Source of the DNA: CAZRGV01 sp964599655
GTDB taxonomy: Bacteria > Planctomycetota > Planctomycetia > Isosphaerales > Isosphaeraceae
DNA length: 35,100 bases
Direction: 5' to 3'
Assembly: GCA_964599655.1 (NCBI GenBank)
Contig: CAZRGV010000061.1
Span: 1 to 35,100 of the forward strand
Numbering within the stretch: position 1 is the first letter of the stretch; every line of letters begins with the position of its first letter. Positions 9,301 through 17,587 of the stretch are shown piece by piece. Made by a program: the position numbers and the translations under genes. The notes under the pieces are model-generated. The model was not told the DNA's origin. It saw only the letters and a program-made list of their open reading frames with translations, and made no database searches.

Positions 9301-10174
9301 GGATCGTCGGACCGTCGACGGCTTCCGTCGCCTGCGGGGCTGGATCGGCTACGCCGAGGAACACGGCATCGTGCTCGACTTCGGCGACCGCCTTTCCCGG
9401 TTCGGTCCCGACGACCGCCTGGTTCTTTGCCTGGCCGGTTGGGTCGAATATCCGTACTCGCAAACGAATTACGCGGCCTCGACCGCGGGCGTGCCGCTCC
9501 GCCCGCCGGTTCTCGAACGGCTCCGGAATGATGGCTCCTGGGAGGTCCTCGAAGTGGATCCCGGCTACCCGGCCGGCCTGCCTCGACGCACGACCCTCGA
9601 CCTGACCGGCAAGCTGACCGGACCGAAGTGCGTGATCCGGCTGCGAACCAACATGGAATGCTACTGGGATCAGGCCTTCGTGGCGGTCGCCGAGCCGCAA
9701 CCCGGCCTTCGGGTCCACGCGTTGCCCGTCGCTCGAGCGAAGCTGGGCTATCGCGGCTACACCCGAGAGGTCTCGCCCGACGGCAACCTGCCGCTGCTCT
9801 ACGACTACGACTACGTCGACCCGGCTCCGCTGGCCCGGCTCGAAGGCCAACTGACGCGCGCCGGCGACGTCGCCCGCCTGCTCCAGAACGACGACGACCA
9901 CCTCTGCGTGGTCGGCCCCGGCGACGAGATCCGCCTCGAATTCGAGGCCAAGGCGGTTCCCCCGTTGCCCGAAGGCTGGACTCGGAGCTTCGTCCTTCGC
10001 GCCGTGGGCTATTGTAAGGATGCGGACCCCTTCACCGCGAGCAGCGATCGCATCGGCCCGCTGCCCTGGCGAGGGATGCCCGCGTACCCGTTCGGCCCCG
10101 AAGGGGAACGACCCATGGACCCGTCTTACAAGGCGTACCTCAAGGAGTTCCAGACCCGCCCGGTAGCGCCTTAA
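6362..10174 (+). CDS. Large TPR + FG-GAP/VCBS + ASPIC/UnbV lipoprotein
   Basis: A 1270-residue exported protein. ATG 6362 gives a lipoprotein signal with lipobox LSAC, and GAGGGAG lies upstream. Residues about 66-250 hold tetratricopeptide-like repeats (for example YGEAVKNFRKALELAPNLNAAKVNLA). Residues about 345-735 hold several FG-GAP/VCBS-type beta-propeller repeats, each with an Asp-rich calcium-binding-like loop such as DVNGDGQRD, DFDADGQID, DLDQDGDLD and DLDQDGRSD. An ASPIC/UnbV-like segment at about 770-835 (GLGTRLTL, then VRLRWPDGVMQ) follows. The C-terminal 420 residues are not recognised, although the region containing TFDGQRFVCLGDFLGGGG suggests a further beta-rich domain. UnbV-type proteins are abundant in planctomycetes and often linked to the cell surface; no catalytic role is known to me. 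It lies alone between intergenic regions of 235 and 313 bases. Confidence 0.88.
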   Translation: MRPRILSRLVLLLAVGLLVTLSACGGGKEEPPATAPSESESTASRNGAAAPSDTIPAKVLPAFLEAHREGLGHMERYEYGEAVKNFRKALELAPNLNAAKVNLAIALLNDTGVKAEEAKKNRSATPATNFDEALALLDEVLAGDPNNLHARYCRGIILEYLGQMARAHEDYKFVVEHDPSDAHAWVKFGMTLPDPKRPNFPASLDQAEQLVEIYGKALERNPYLVLALFKLQEAYNWASVKARRDRPDEAATLAGKRDEISKLWDRLNPDRNVAGHGETGKTFYGEMGHYATLLDPFATKIHRAESLVPPRFESLKPLAVELPAGHRWVQRADFDGPLAVVGRFRDRFGAAVAHLDVNGDGQRDLVLAAAVKGPNGVRDVLLLNQGDGRFEDASAAFGLPDDRVSLGVAAADFDADGQIDLFLTGVGDNRLLRNKGGKTFEDITSALGETGPKAISPTARWLDLDQDGDLDLVVLNYTAAEQADAAFKDAASPPPGLPNTVYRNDGQPPKVENTTKPNWAPIAVAPESVPATEGLSIVLTPWNDETTAAIRAGEAPHTGLAVLDLDEDRDLDLVLSADQTAPTAALNDRLGRFHEATLKDLAANEPVNGLLVLDLDQDGRSDLVAVHPAGRLSAWRNVRVDQKDQKAGFAFEFWPIDARSWRSAMASDLDLDGWIDLVGLPVSGEAEAPRWARNEGSRLASQDLALGPDSTASLVGLDLADLVGDPLPEILLVRDGDGPRMARNLGNGHHWLALDLDGRWKFGFDHMRTNPHGLGTRLTLQGPGLDVPYSHTTTTAGPAQSVGPVVLGLGQTAPVPLVRLRWPDGVMQAELNVDADQLLALAEHNRKTGSCPVLFTFDGQRFVCLGDFLGGGGLGYLVAPGVYGEPDRDESVAIAGDQLRPVGGVYRLSITEPMDEVAYLDHLTLDVVDRPPGVEATPDERFAPGGNRPTGALIAWKSTIEPLRATDLKGHDVTEALRAWDRRTVDGFRRLRGWIGYAEEHGIVLDFGDRLSRFGPDDRLVLCLAGWVEYPYSQTNYAASTAGVPLRPPVLERLRNDGSWEVLEVDPGYPAGLPRRTTLDLTGKLTGPKCVIRLRTNMECYWDQAFVAVAEPQPGLRVHALPVARAKLGYRGYTREVSPDGNLPLLYDYDYVDPAPLARLEGQLTRAGDVARLLQNDDDHLCVVGPGDEIRLEFEAKAVPPLPEGWTRSFVLRAVGYCKDADPFTASSDRIGPLPWRGMPAYPFGPEGERPMDPSYKAYLKEFQTRPVAP

Positions 10175-10487
10175 ATGGGGATCGAGTGAGTTGTTGCTCG
10201 CACGTAGGGACGGTCGCGGGCGGGATTGATAAGCTGCTTGAGAGCATGCTTCGTTGGTCTTCATCAGAATGACAGATTTTCTTCGATAAGGAGGAGAGAC
10301 GTTTCAATTTGGCATCATCGTCGGGAGGATCTTGAAACCTGACGGAACAAATTGGACAATCACGATCCGGAAGAGAGAGAAGCCGGGATTGAACCGACTG
10401 CCGCGCGTGGTGGTCGGATGCGTTGAAAGAACGCCCGGATTCCGCGTAAGCCCCCCAATGGCTGTTCGCAACTCGGGAGTTCATGGC
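10175..10487. other. Intergenic region upstream of PEP-CTERM gene
   Basis: A 313-base region between the UnbV lipoprotein and the PEP-CTERM gene. It is less GC-rich than its surroundings in the first 200 bases. It contains a candidate promoter (see 10332-10360) and a purine-rich tract AAGGAGGAGAGA near 10289 that is not followed by a sensible reading frame. An open frame runs through from 10332 into the PEP-CTERM gene, but its N-terminal part lacks any signal. Confidence 0.5.
10332..10360 (+). promoter_or_regulatory. Candidate sigma-70 promoter of the PEP-CTERM gene
   Basis: TTGAAA (10332-10337) and GACAAT (10355-10360) are separated by exactly 17 bases, matching the -35 and -10 consensus at 5 and 4 of 6 positions. 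The leader to ATG 10488 would be about 120 bases. Based on pattern only. Confidence 0.35.
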
Positions 10488-11036
10488 ATGAATGGTTCCG
10501 CGAGGCCGGTCGGCCGGACGATCATTCTCGGGCTGGGGCTCATGTGTGGAGCCTCCGTGGCCGGGGCGTCGCAATCTCCGACCCCAGGAGTCGGAGCAAG
10601 AACACCGGTGGCGGGGGAGAACTCCTTCGCTCCAGCCCTGGTGCCACTCGCTCCGACGGCCGGCCGCCCCTTCAATCTTGAGGCGCTGCGAGAGCGGACC
10701 GACCTGCGGTGGAACCTCCTGGCGAGGTTGGCCGAGTCTCAAGAAACGCCGTCCTCGCTCTTCGACCCCGTGTCTCCGATCGGCGAGACACCGACGAAGA
10801 CCCCACCCTCCACGCTGGTCGGGTCGCTCTCCCGTCCCCTCGTCTCCGTCCCTGGCTGGCGGGCTGAGCCCCTGGTTGAAGGACCCGAATTCTCGGACGG
10901 GCCGGCATCGTCCAACCCGAACAACCTGACGGGGACGCACGTGCCGGAACCGGCGTCGGTGATCCTCTTGCTTTCCGGACTGAGCCTGATGGCCCTGATG
11001 GCCCGAAACCGGCTTCGCCGCCAGCTCGCGCATTGA
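10488..11036 (+). CDS. PEP-CTERM anchored secreted protein
   Basis: A 182-residue exported protein. ATG 10488 is chosen because it yields a signal peptide (basic NGSARPVGR, then hydrophobic IILGLGLMCGASVAGA). The open frame extends 52 codons upstream without a signal, so that extension is unlikely. The body (about 30-150) is low in aromatic residues and rich in Pro, Ser and Thr, with no recognised domain. The C-terminus is a canonical PEP-CTERM sorting signal: VPEPAS, then a hydrophobic helix (VILLLSGLSLMALMA) and a basic tail RNRLRRQ. Such signals are processed by an exosortase at the inner membrane; no exosortase gene is in this window. It converges with the O-antigen ligase-like gene. Confidence 0.82.
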   Translation: MNGSARPVGRTIILGLGLMCGASVAGASQSPTPGVGARTPVAGENSFAPALVPLAPTAGRPFNLEALRERTDLRWNLLARLAESQETPSSLFDPVSPIGETPTKTPPSTLVGSLSRPLVSVPGWRAEPLVEGPEFSDGPASSNPNNLTGTHVPEPASVILLLSGLSLMALMARNRLRRQLAH

Positions 11037-11193
11037 GAGGGAATCGCCCGAAACGGTCGTCGTTCATCGGGCGGGCCGTGCCCACCGATCTTCCGACGGC
11101 GCGAGGGGTTCGGTGGTCGATGCCCACCCGACCCAACGCGAGACTTCCGGGCGATTCCGTATCACAAGATCAGGCGAACCGGAACCCTGAGGC

Positions 11194-13766
11194 TCACTTC
11201 GCCGTGTCTGCGTTCGAGCCGCTCTTCGAGTCCGAGCTGGTGGCCGCTGGCCTGGAGNNNNNNNNNNCCCGAGACGATCCGCTCGATGAGCCCGCGGCGT
11301 GCCACACGGGCAGGCGGTCCTGCAAGTGCTTGCGCGCGTCGGGAAGCAGCTTCTTATCCATGTGGGGCGTCTCGCGATCGAGCGTTAGGGCCTGTTGGGC
11401 TTCTCGGGCGGCGTCGTCGAAGAGTTCGAGGCTGGCGTAGGCGTCGGCCAGTCGGGCGCGAAGGGTCGGGCTGGTCGGATTCAGGTCGACGGTGGCGCGG
11501 GCCGCTTTGAGCCGGTCCGACTGGATCCGTCGCGCCTCGCGGCAGGCCAGCCTTCGAGCTTGGGCAGCTCGGTGGCGATCTCGGCCCGCAAGGTCTGGAC
11601 GCCCAGCGCGTTCGGATTGCGGGGCGGCGTCATCGCCTGTCGCAGGGCCGAATCGATCCGGTGCCAGACGAGGTCGAGCACGCCGACCGGGGAGCCCCGG
11701 TCGCGCCAGGCTTCGTACTCGAGCAAGGCGCGGCCGATCCAGGGCCGGGATGCAAGCCGGTCGGCCTCGGCGGCCCTGCGGTAGGCGTCGACGGCCCGGT
11801 TGAACAGTGGCTCGGCCTGAGCGAACGCGGTCTCGGCCCGCTCGTTTTCCGGGAGATCGGTCGGCAAGGTCCTGTAGACACCGGCCCAGACGCTCCGGGC
11901 GCGCTGCTGTTCGGCGACCGCCTCTTCCAGCGCTCGCTCGGCTTTCCAGTAGGGGCCGACCGTTCCCGCGAACGTCCCGGCCAGCGCCGCCCAGGCCGCC
12001 GCGATTCCGAACGAGACGGCCCATCCGCCCACGTTTCGGAGCCGCCCGCAAGGCCGGTCGCCTCGAAGATCCTGACCCATCGCGAGGAATCCCCAGAGCA
12101 CCAGAGCCACCGGCGCGAAGCCGATTCCGCCCGCGGCCAGGAGGTTCACGACCAGGGCCACGACCCCCGCGCCCAGGCCCACCACCGGGACCGGTCCCTT
12201 GCTCCAGAGCGGCATGCCGGTCAGCACGGCCCAGACCCACGTCCCGCCGAGCACGATCCATCGCATCAGGTCGTTCTCAAACGGGTTGAGAGACTGGGCG
12301 AACGGACCGAGATCGGGCCGGAGCAACATCGCCAGCAGCCAGCCAGCTCCGGCGGAGAGGACCAGCCAGGCGGTTCCCGCGGGTGGCCGGGCGAGGTCGG
12401 CGTCCTCATCCTCGACGCGGGCTTGATCCTCAAGGCGTTTGGTCTCGGCCGTCTCCGACGGCGTTGCGGATCCGAGCAGGTCGCGGAGTCCGAACCCGAG
12501 CGCCGCGATCAGGGCCAGTAACGCCGGCAAGCCGGCGGTCGCCCAGACTTCCAGGAACAGGTTGTGCGGGTCGGAGATTCCCTCGCTGGCCTGGGGCAGC
12601 TTGTGCCGGAGATAAGGTCCTCCGAAGTTGCCCGGGCCGTAGCCCGTCCACCAGGTCCACGATCCGTCGCCGATGACCCGCAACGCGCCGATCCAGTACT
12701 CGCCTCGATACCGGAGCGACTTGGTCGACTCGGTGAGCACCTGAACGTCGAGCTGTCGGGTCGCCGCGCCGATGGCCGCCATCGCCACGAGCAAGCCGGC
12801 CAGGCCGAGCCCGGTACCCAGCAGGAGCCGCGGCGGGACGAGGCGACGGCCTCGCCAGGCCAGCACGGCCGCCCCCGCCGCCATGCCGAGATAGGCGCTC
12901 CGGCTCTTGGTGAGCAACAGGCAGGCCAACAGCAGCAGCCAGGGAAGCGACGCCAGCAGCAAGGCCACAATCCGTGAGCCTTGCTCCCGGCGATTTCCGA
13001 GCCCCGTCAGCGCCACGGCCAGTCCGAGCACGGCCGGGCCCACCAGCACGCCCGCCAGCGAGTTTGCCAGGGCGAAGGTCGAGGTCGGTTCCTTCGAGCC
13101 GAGCACGCGGTCCTCGAACTGCTTGCGGGTGCTCGGGTCGTCGGCGACCCCGGCGATTCGAAGCGCCTGCTCAGGGTTTTCGAGGTACATCCGCCGCGTT
13201 TCGGGATGAACGACGGCGACCTGATAAAGCCCGAACGCCGCCAGAGCCACGGCCGTCGCCATCATCGACCCGGCCAGGGCCGAAACCTCGCTGGCGGTTC
13301 TTGGCAGGTGGCGAACCAGCGCGTAGGCCAGTCCCACGCCGACCCACTCCCAGGCCAGGTTGATCGCCACTCGCGCCTCGGCCCCTTGCCGTGCGCTCAG
13401 CGCCACGAGGGCAAACAGGGCATAAACCGCCGCGTCGGTCCACGACCAACGCAGACGTACCCGTCCCGCCACAAGCTGACCCAGAATGGCGAGGACCGCG
13501 GTTGCCAGCAACAAGAGGACCCAGGTCAAGCCGTGGCCCGAGTTGGCCTCGTCGTGGTACTCGCCCGGCCAGTAGGCCCGAGCCACGATCAAGGCGGCCG
13601 TCGAGGCGAGCGCGACCTGTCGCAGGCGCTCTCCGAGCCTGGCGAGTGCCGGAGCGTCGTCGTCGATCGGTTCAGGTCGGTTCCTGGCCGCCGCCCGGTC
13701 GGCCGAGGCTTTCGACGGCGCTGGAGTTCTCGAGGGCCGGACCTTCGGGTTTCGCCTGGACATCAC
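11194..13766 (-). CDS. O-antigen ligase-like polytopic membrane protein, frameshifted
   Basis: A roughly 840-residue protein read in two frames. The N-terminal 730 residues hold about a dozen transmembrane helices and a Wzy_C-type region with the motif SDPHNLFLEVWATAGLPALLA, typical of O-antigen ligases and polymerases, which transfer or polymerise lipid-linked glycans on the periplasmic face. After KLEG the frame breaks at about 11550-11552. Adding one base would continue as LACREARRIQSDRL and then a TPR-like tail (NPTSPTLRARLADAYASLELFDDAAREA). The first frame otherwise stops at 11481 with a nonsense tail. The second frame then crosses the 10-N gap at 11259-11268, so the stop at 11194 is provisional. 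The start at 13766 overlaps the WecA-like gene by 95 bases and a later non-ATG start is possible. The break may be an assembly error or a genuine mutation. Confidence 0.8.
11259..11268. other. Assembly gap (10 N placeholder)
   Basis: Ten undefined bases near the 3' end of the O-antigen ligase-like gene. Ten is a common placeholder, so the true size is unknown and the reading frame beyond it cannot be trusted. Confidence 0.95.
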
Positions 13767-14851
13767 GTCGCTCCGACCGCTTGGTCGAGACCTCCAGCAC
13801 GGCCACCACGCCGAGCAGGCAGACCGTCTGCCCCACCACGACGGCCGCCTCGATCGGCGTCGTCAAGCGGTGCAGCAAAAGGGCGCCGAGGCCGCCGGCC
13901 AGCGTCACCAGATCAATCGTCGCGACCGCCCTCGCTGGCGTCAAACCCCGTTCAACCAGCCGATGTGAGAAATGCGATCGATCGGCCTGAAACGGGCTAC
14001 GGCCTTCGCGAAGGCGGATCAAGATCACCGAGGCCGTGTCGTAGAGCGGCACGGCCATCACCAGGATCGGCGCCAGCGTGCCAAAGGGGGAGTATCCCTC
14101 GCGAGTGAACGTGCCGGTCACGGTCAACGTGCCCAGCAAGAACCCGAGGAAGTTGCTGCCGGCGTCTCCCATGAACAGCCTGGCCGGGGGTCGGTTGTGG
14201 AGCAGGAAGCCACCGAGCGCTCCGACCAGCACGAGCAGCACGGCCGGCACGAACCGCGTACCGACGGCGACCTGCGCCCCGACGAACAGGAGCGACGCGA
14301 TCAGGCCCACGCTGGCGGCCAGGCCGTCCATGTTGTCGAGGAAGTTGAACNNNNNNNNNNTTCGTCAGGCCGACGATCCAGACGACCGTGACGAACCAGG
14401 CCAGCCCTCGGTTGTGCTGGAAGAACGTCGCCTGCTCGCCGAACGCGACGAAGGCGATGGCGAGGCCGAACTGCACCGAGAGCCGCAATCGCCAGCCCAG
14501 CCCGAACCGGTCGTCGGCCAGGCCCATCAGCATCACGACGGTGGCCAGGCCCAGGATCAGTGCCAATTCGCCGGCCTTTGACCAGGCCCCTTCGGCGTAG
14601 GGAACGATCTCGGCCGGCAACCAGGAGCGGCCCAGGCCGAGCACCGCCGCCGCCAGGCCGAGCACCGTGACGGTCGTCAACCAGATCGCCACGCCGCCAC
14701 CCAGCGGTGTCGGGGCCTTGTGGGCTTTTCGCCCTCCCGGCTTGTCGACCAGGCCGAGCCGTGGCGCGAGCGGCCGCGCCAACGCGCAAAGTGCCCCACT
14801 GAGGACGAACGCGATCAGCAGCAGGCTGATCCCGAATCCGGCCAAAGTCAT
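13672..14851 (-). CDS. WecA/TagO/MraY-type polyprenyl-phosphate sugar-1-phosphate transferase, split by gap
   Basis: An integral membrane enzyme that moves a sugar-1-phosphate from a UDP-sugar to undecaprenyl phosphate, the first step of many surface glycans. Motifs in order: DKPGGRKAHKAPTPLGGG near the N-terminus, GLADDRFGL (the first Asp pair), FNFLDNMDGLA, then ARLFMGDAGSNFLGF and SHFSHRLVERGLT (the WecA-type His motif). About ten transmembrane helices are apparent. The frame is broken only by the 10-N gap at 14351-14360. Conserved wording VGLTN-A-FNFLDN implies that about 3 bases are really missing. The gene is immediately upstream of, and overlaps, the O-antigen ligase-like gene, which supports a shared role in lipid-linked glycan synthesis. 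The C-terminal 40 residues are probably a cytoplasmic tail. WecA/TagO-like is favoured over MraY because of the His motif; the sugar is unknown. Confidence 0.9.
14351..14360. other. Assembly gap (10 N placeholder)
   Basis: Ten undefined bases within the WecA-like gene, between codons for VGLT and FNFLDN. Family conservation suggests that only about three bases are missing, so the gap size is not literal. Confidence 0.95.
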
Positions 14852-15020
14852 GGCCCGACCCCCGAGGTTTCGACCCGCTCAAGACATAACCGGGGGCTCA
14901 TCCGTATCGGCTCTCGATTTCGTCCGACGCGCTCCGACCGGGGCCAGGTCGACGCCTCCTCGCGCCGACGACGCTCCAGATTACCACACGAGCCGTCCTT
15001 CGTCTCGTCGATGGGTCGGT

Positions 15021-15332
15021 TTACAGCCGGAGTTCCGGTTCTTCCCCCACGTCGGGCGGGGCCTGGTCCGGATCGAGCTGTAGTTCCAGGTCGGCTTTTC
15101 GGCCTTGAAGCTCCCGCAAGTTGGCCAGCGCGATGCCGATGCAGGCAACCATCAGGGCCGCGACCAGTCCGCAGGTGGCAAACAGAACCCACCACTCGAT
15201 CGGACGGTCGGGGGGCCATTCCGGACGACGGCCCCCTCGAATGACGACCCAGATGCCGAACGGCCCGGCCAGGGTCAGCACCGTCATCACGGTCAGTAGC
15301 ACGATGGGTGTGCGTCGCACGCGCGCGGCCAT
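15021..15332 (-). CDS. Small two-TM membrane protein of unknown function
   Basis: About 103 residues starting MAARVRRTP. Hydrophobic segments at about 9-32 (IVLLTVMTVLTLAGPFGIWVVI) and 45-70 (WWVLFATCGLVAALMVACIGIALA) predict two transmembrane helices, followed by a charged, probably cytoplasmic tail of about 35 residues. Two in-frame ATGs exist (15341 and 15332). The second is preferred because the purine-rich AAGGGG is ten bases upstream of it but only one base before the first. It starts at the end of proS, so the two genes are probably co-transcribed and translationally coupled. No family is recognised. Confidence 0.65.
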   Translation of the reverse strand: MAARVRRTPIVLLTVMTVLTLAGPFGIWVVIRGGRRPEWPPDRPIEWWVLFATCGLVAALMVACIGIALANLRELQGRKADLELQLDPDQAPPDVGEEPELRL

Positions 15333-15333
15333 T

Positions 15334-17160
15334 TTAGACATGCCCCTTCGCGGCGGCGCGGGCGACTCGCCGCTCCTCGCAGCGGTCTTCGATCGCCTTC
15401 CGGGCCGAATTGAGCTCGGCCAGAACGGCCTCGGCCGCGCCGGCCGCCGAGACGTGATGCGGCGACGCGTCGCTCCGCCACTTGACCTCGACCGTGCCGT
15501 CCTTCAGACCGCGCTCGCCGATGACCACTCGGAGCGGAACGCCGATCAGGTCGGCATCCTTGAATTTGACACCCGGCCGTCCCTCGCGGTCGTCGACCAG
15601 CACGTCGTAGCCGGCCTCCGTGAGCCGCGTCTCCAGGTCGTTGGCCACCTCCATCACGGCCTCGTTCTGCACTTGCAAGGGGACGATCAGCACATGGTAG
15701 GGGGCCAGCATCAAGGGCCATCGAATCCCGTTCTCGTCGTGACCCGCCTCGACGGCGGCCGCCAGGATGCGGTTCACGCCGATGCCGTAGCAACCCATGA
15801 TCAAGGGGATCGCCTGCCCTTTGTCGTCGAGGAAGGTCGCGCCCATCGCCTGCGAATACTTCGTGCCGAGCTTGAAGACGTGGCCGATCTCGATGCCCTG
15901 GTGCATGGCCATCGCCGAGCCGCAACGAGGGCACGGATCGCCGGCCTCGGCGTTTCGCAGGTCGCCGACGTTCTCCAGCGGAAAATCGCGCCCGGGGATC
16001 ACGCCGGTCAGGTGCACGTCCTGCTCGTTGCCGCCGACCACGATCGTCGGCATCTCGGCGACCGAGCGGTCGACGATCAGGGGAATCTTCAGGTCGATCG
16101 GTCCGAGAAAGCCCATCGGCGCGCCGGTGGCCTTCTCGATCTGGGCCGCGTCGGCCGGCAAGATCGTCGAGGCGCGGAAGGCCCGTCGAATCTTCGACTC
16201 GTTGGCTTCGTGGTCGCCTCGAATCAGGACGGCCACCGGCTTGCCGTCGGCCAGGAAGACCAGCAGCTTGCCCGTCTGCGACTCGTCGACCTTGAGGAAG
16301 TCGCACACCTCCTGGATCGTGCGGCGACCGGGGGTGGAGACCCTCTGAGGCGACGCGACCGGCTCGGCCTGGTCCTTCCACCACTCCTTGACCGGATGGG
16401 CCGGCCGGGGCTCCTGGCTCGAGAGGGTATCCTTGAGCAGGTCGCCGACCTCGGCCCGTTCGCGGTTGGCGGCGTAGCCGCAGTTGCCGCACTGAATGAC
16501 GACATCTTCACCAATATCGCATGGAACCATGAACTCGTGGGAACTTTCGCCGCCGATCGGCCCGCTCTCGGCCTCGACCGCGACGTAGGGCAGGCCGCAG
16601 CGGTCAAAGATCCGGCAATAGGCCTCGTACATCGCGTCGTAGGACACGTTGAGCTGTTCGAGGTTGGCCCCGAAACTGTACGCGTCCTTCATCAGGAACT
16701 CGCGCGTCCGCAAGATGCCGAAGCGGGGCCGAGGCTCGTCGCGGAATTTGGTCTGGATCTGGTAGAGCGTCATCGGCAGTTGCTTGTACGACTTGATCAG
16801 GTCGCGCGCGATGTCGGTGACGACCTCTTCATGCGTCGGGCCGAGCACCACGCGGCGGTCGCCGCCAAGGGTCAGCTCCATCAGGATGCCGCCCATGTTG
16901 TTGTAGCGGCCCGACTCTTCCCAGAGTTCGACCGGGTGGATCGTCGGCATCAGGAGTTCCAGGGCTCCGGCGTCGTCCATTTCCTCGCGGATGATCTGGA
17001 CGGCCTTGTTCAGGACGCGGAACCCCAGCGGCAAGTAGGAGTAGGCCCCCGCCTCCAGTTGCCGAATCATGCCGGCCCGGAGCAAGAGCACGTGGCTCGG
17101 CGCCACGGCGTCGGCCGGCGATTCCTTCTGTGTCGGGATCAGGGCTTGCGACCAGCGCAC
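15334..17160 (-). CDS. proS: Prolyl-tRNA synthetase (bacterial type)
   Basis: Charges tRNA-Pro with proline in the cytoplasm. The 608-residue protein begins VRWSQALIPTQKESPADA, the typical ProS N-terminus. Class II motif 1 lies around YLPLGFRVLNKAVQIIREEM, motif 2 around FRDEPRPRFGILRTREFLMKD, and motif 3 near the end of the catalytic core around MGCYGIGVNRILAAAVE. The region between motifs 2 and 3 holds the YbaK-like editing insertion characteristic of bacterial-type ProS, with GDHEANESKIRRA. The C-terminal anticodon-binding domain starts at LAPYHVLIVPLQ. Length matches the bacterial form (about 570-610). GTG 17160 is the start: AAGGAG lies 6 bases upstream, and the frame further upstream has no ProS homology. 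Confidence 0.97.
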   Translation of the reverse strand: MRWSQALIPTQKESPADAVAPSHVLLLRAGMIRQLEAGAYSYLPLGFRVLNKAVQIIREEMDDAGALELLMPTIHPVELWEESGRYNNMGGILMELTLGGDRRVVLGPTHEEVVTDIARDLIKSYKQLPMTLYQIQTKFRDEPRPRFGILRTREFLMKDAYSFGANLEQLNVSYDAMYEAYCRIFDRCGLPYVAVEAESGPIGGESSHEFMVPCDIGEDVVIQCGNCGYAANRERAEVGDLLKDTLSSQEPRPAHPVKEWWKDQAEPVASPQRVSTPGRRTIQEVCDFLKVDESQTGKLLVFLADGKPVAVLIRGDHEANESKIRRAFRASTILPADAAQIEKATGAPMGFLGPIDLKIPLIVDRSVAEMPTIVVGGNEQDVHLTGVIPGRDFPLENVGDLRNAEAGDPCPRCGSAMAMHQGIEIGHVFKLGTKYSQAMGATFLDDKGQAIPLIMGCYGIGVNRILAAAVEAGHDENGIRWPLMLAPYHVLIVPLQVQNEAVMEVANDLETRLTEAGYDVLVDDREGRPGVKFKDADLIGVPLRVVIGERGLKDGTVEVKWRSDASPHHVSAAGAAEAVLAELNSARKAIEDRCEERRVARAAAKGHV

Positions 17161-17587
17161 GGGAAACTCCTTGAACGGAAAACGGGGGCGAGTGGGCCGA
17201 ACGGATAGGCCGGAACGCCGGGTCCGATCGCGTCGCAGACCATCATACCGATCCGACCCGATTTCTTCACTCGCGACTGGAGATGCTCCGGCCCGATCCT
17301 TCGGAGCGTCAGGGTTTCTTGGTGTGCCCGGCCCAGCCGCGATGACCGGCACAGCTCCGAAAGGTGTGCCGAACGCGACGATCCGTCTCTCTGTAACTCG
17401 TTGGAAGATAAGGACCCAAATCGATGGCGAGGCGCGAAAAGCCCCGAACTTCGCCGCCGATCCTGACGACTTCTAAGATCAACCGGACGCCTCGTCGCGA
17501 GCCGTCGAGCCCGCGCCCGACCCGATTCGTTGTGATCCGTTTTCACCCGTCGCTGATGGTCGGTCAGCCCGGCCCCAGGGAGGTGCA
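17161..17587. other. Divergent intergenic region proS / CARDB-like gene
   Basis: A 427-base region between two divergent genes, so promoters for both should lie here. A TATGAT hexamer on the minus strand about 80 bases before proS could be a -10 element, but no good -35 is found at 16-18 bases. I see no riboswitch-like or coding structure. Confidence 0.45.
17167..17172 (-). promoter_or_regulatory. Shine-Dalgarno of proS, fixing a GTG start
   Basis: Minus-strand AAGGAG is 6 bases before GTG 17160. Translation from this GTG gives exactly the family N-terminus, whereas the longer open frame to 17352 adds unrelated residues. Confidence 0.8.
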
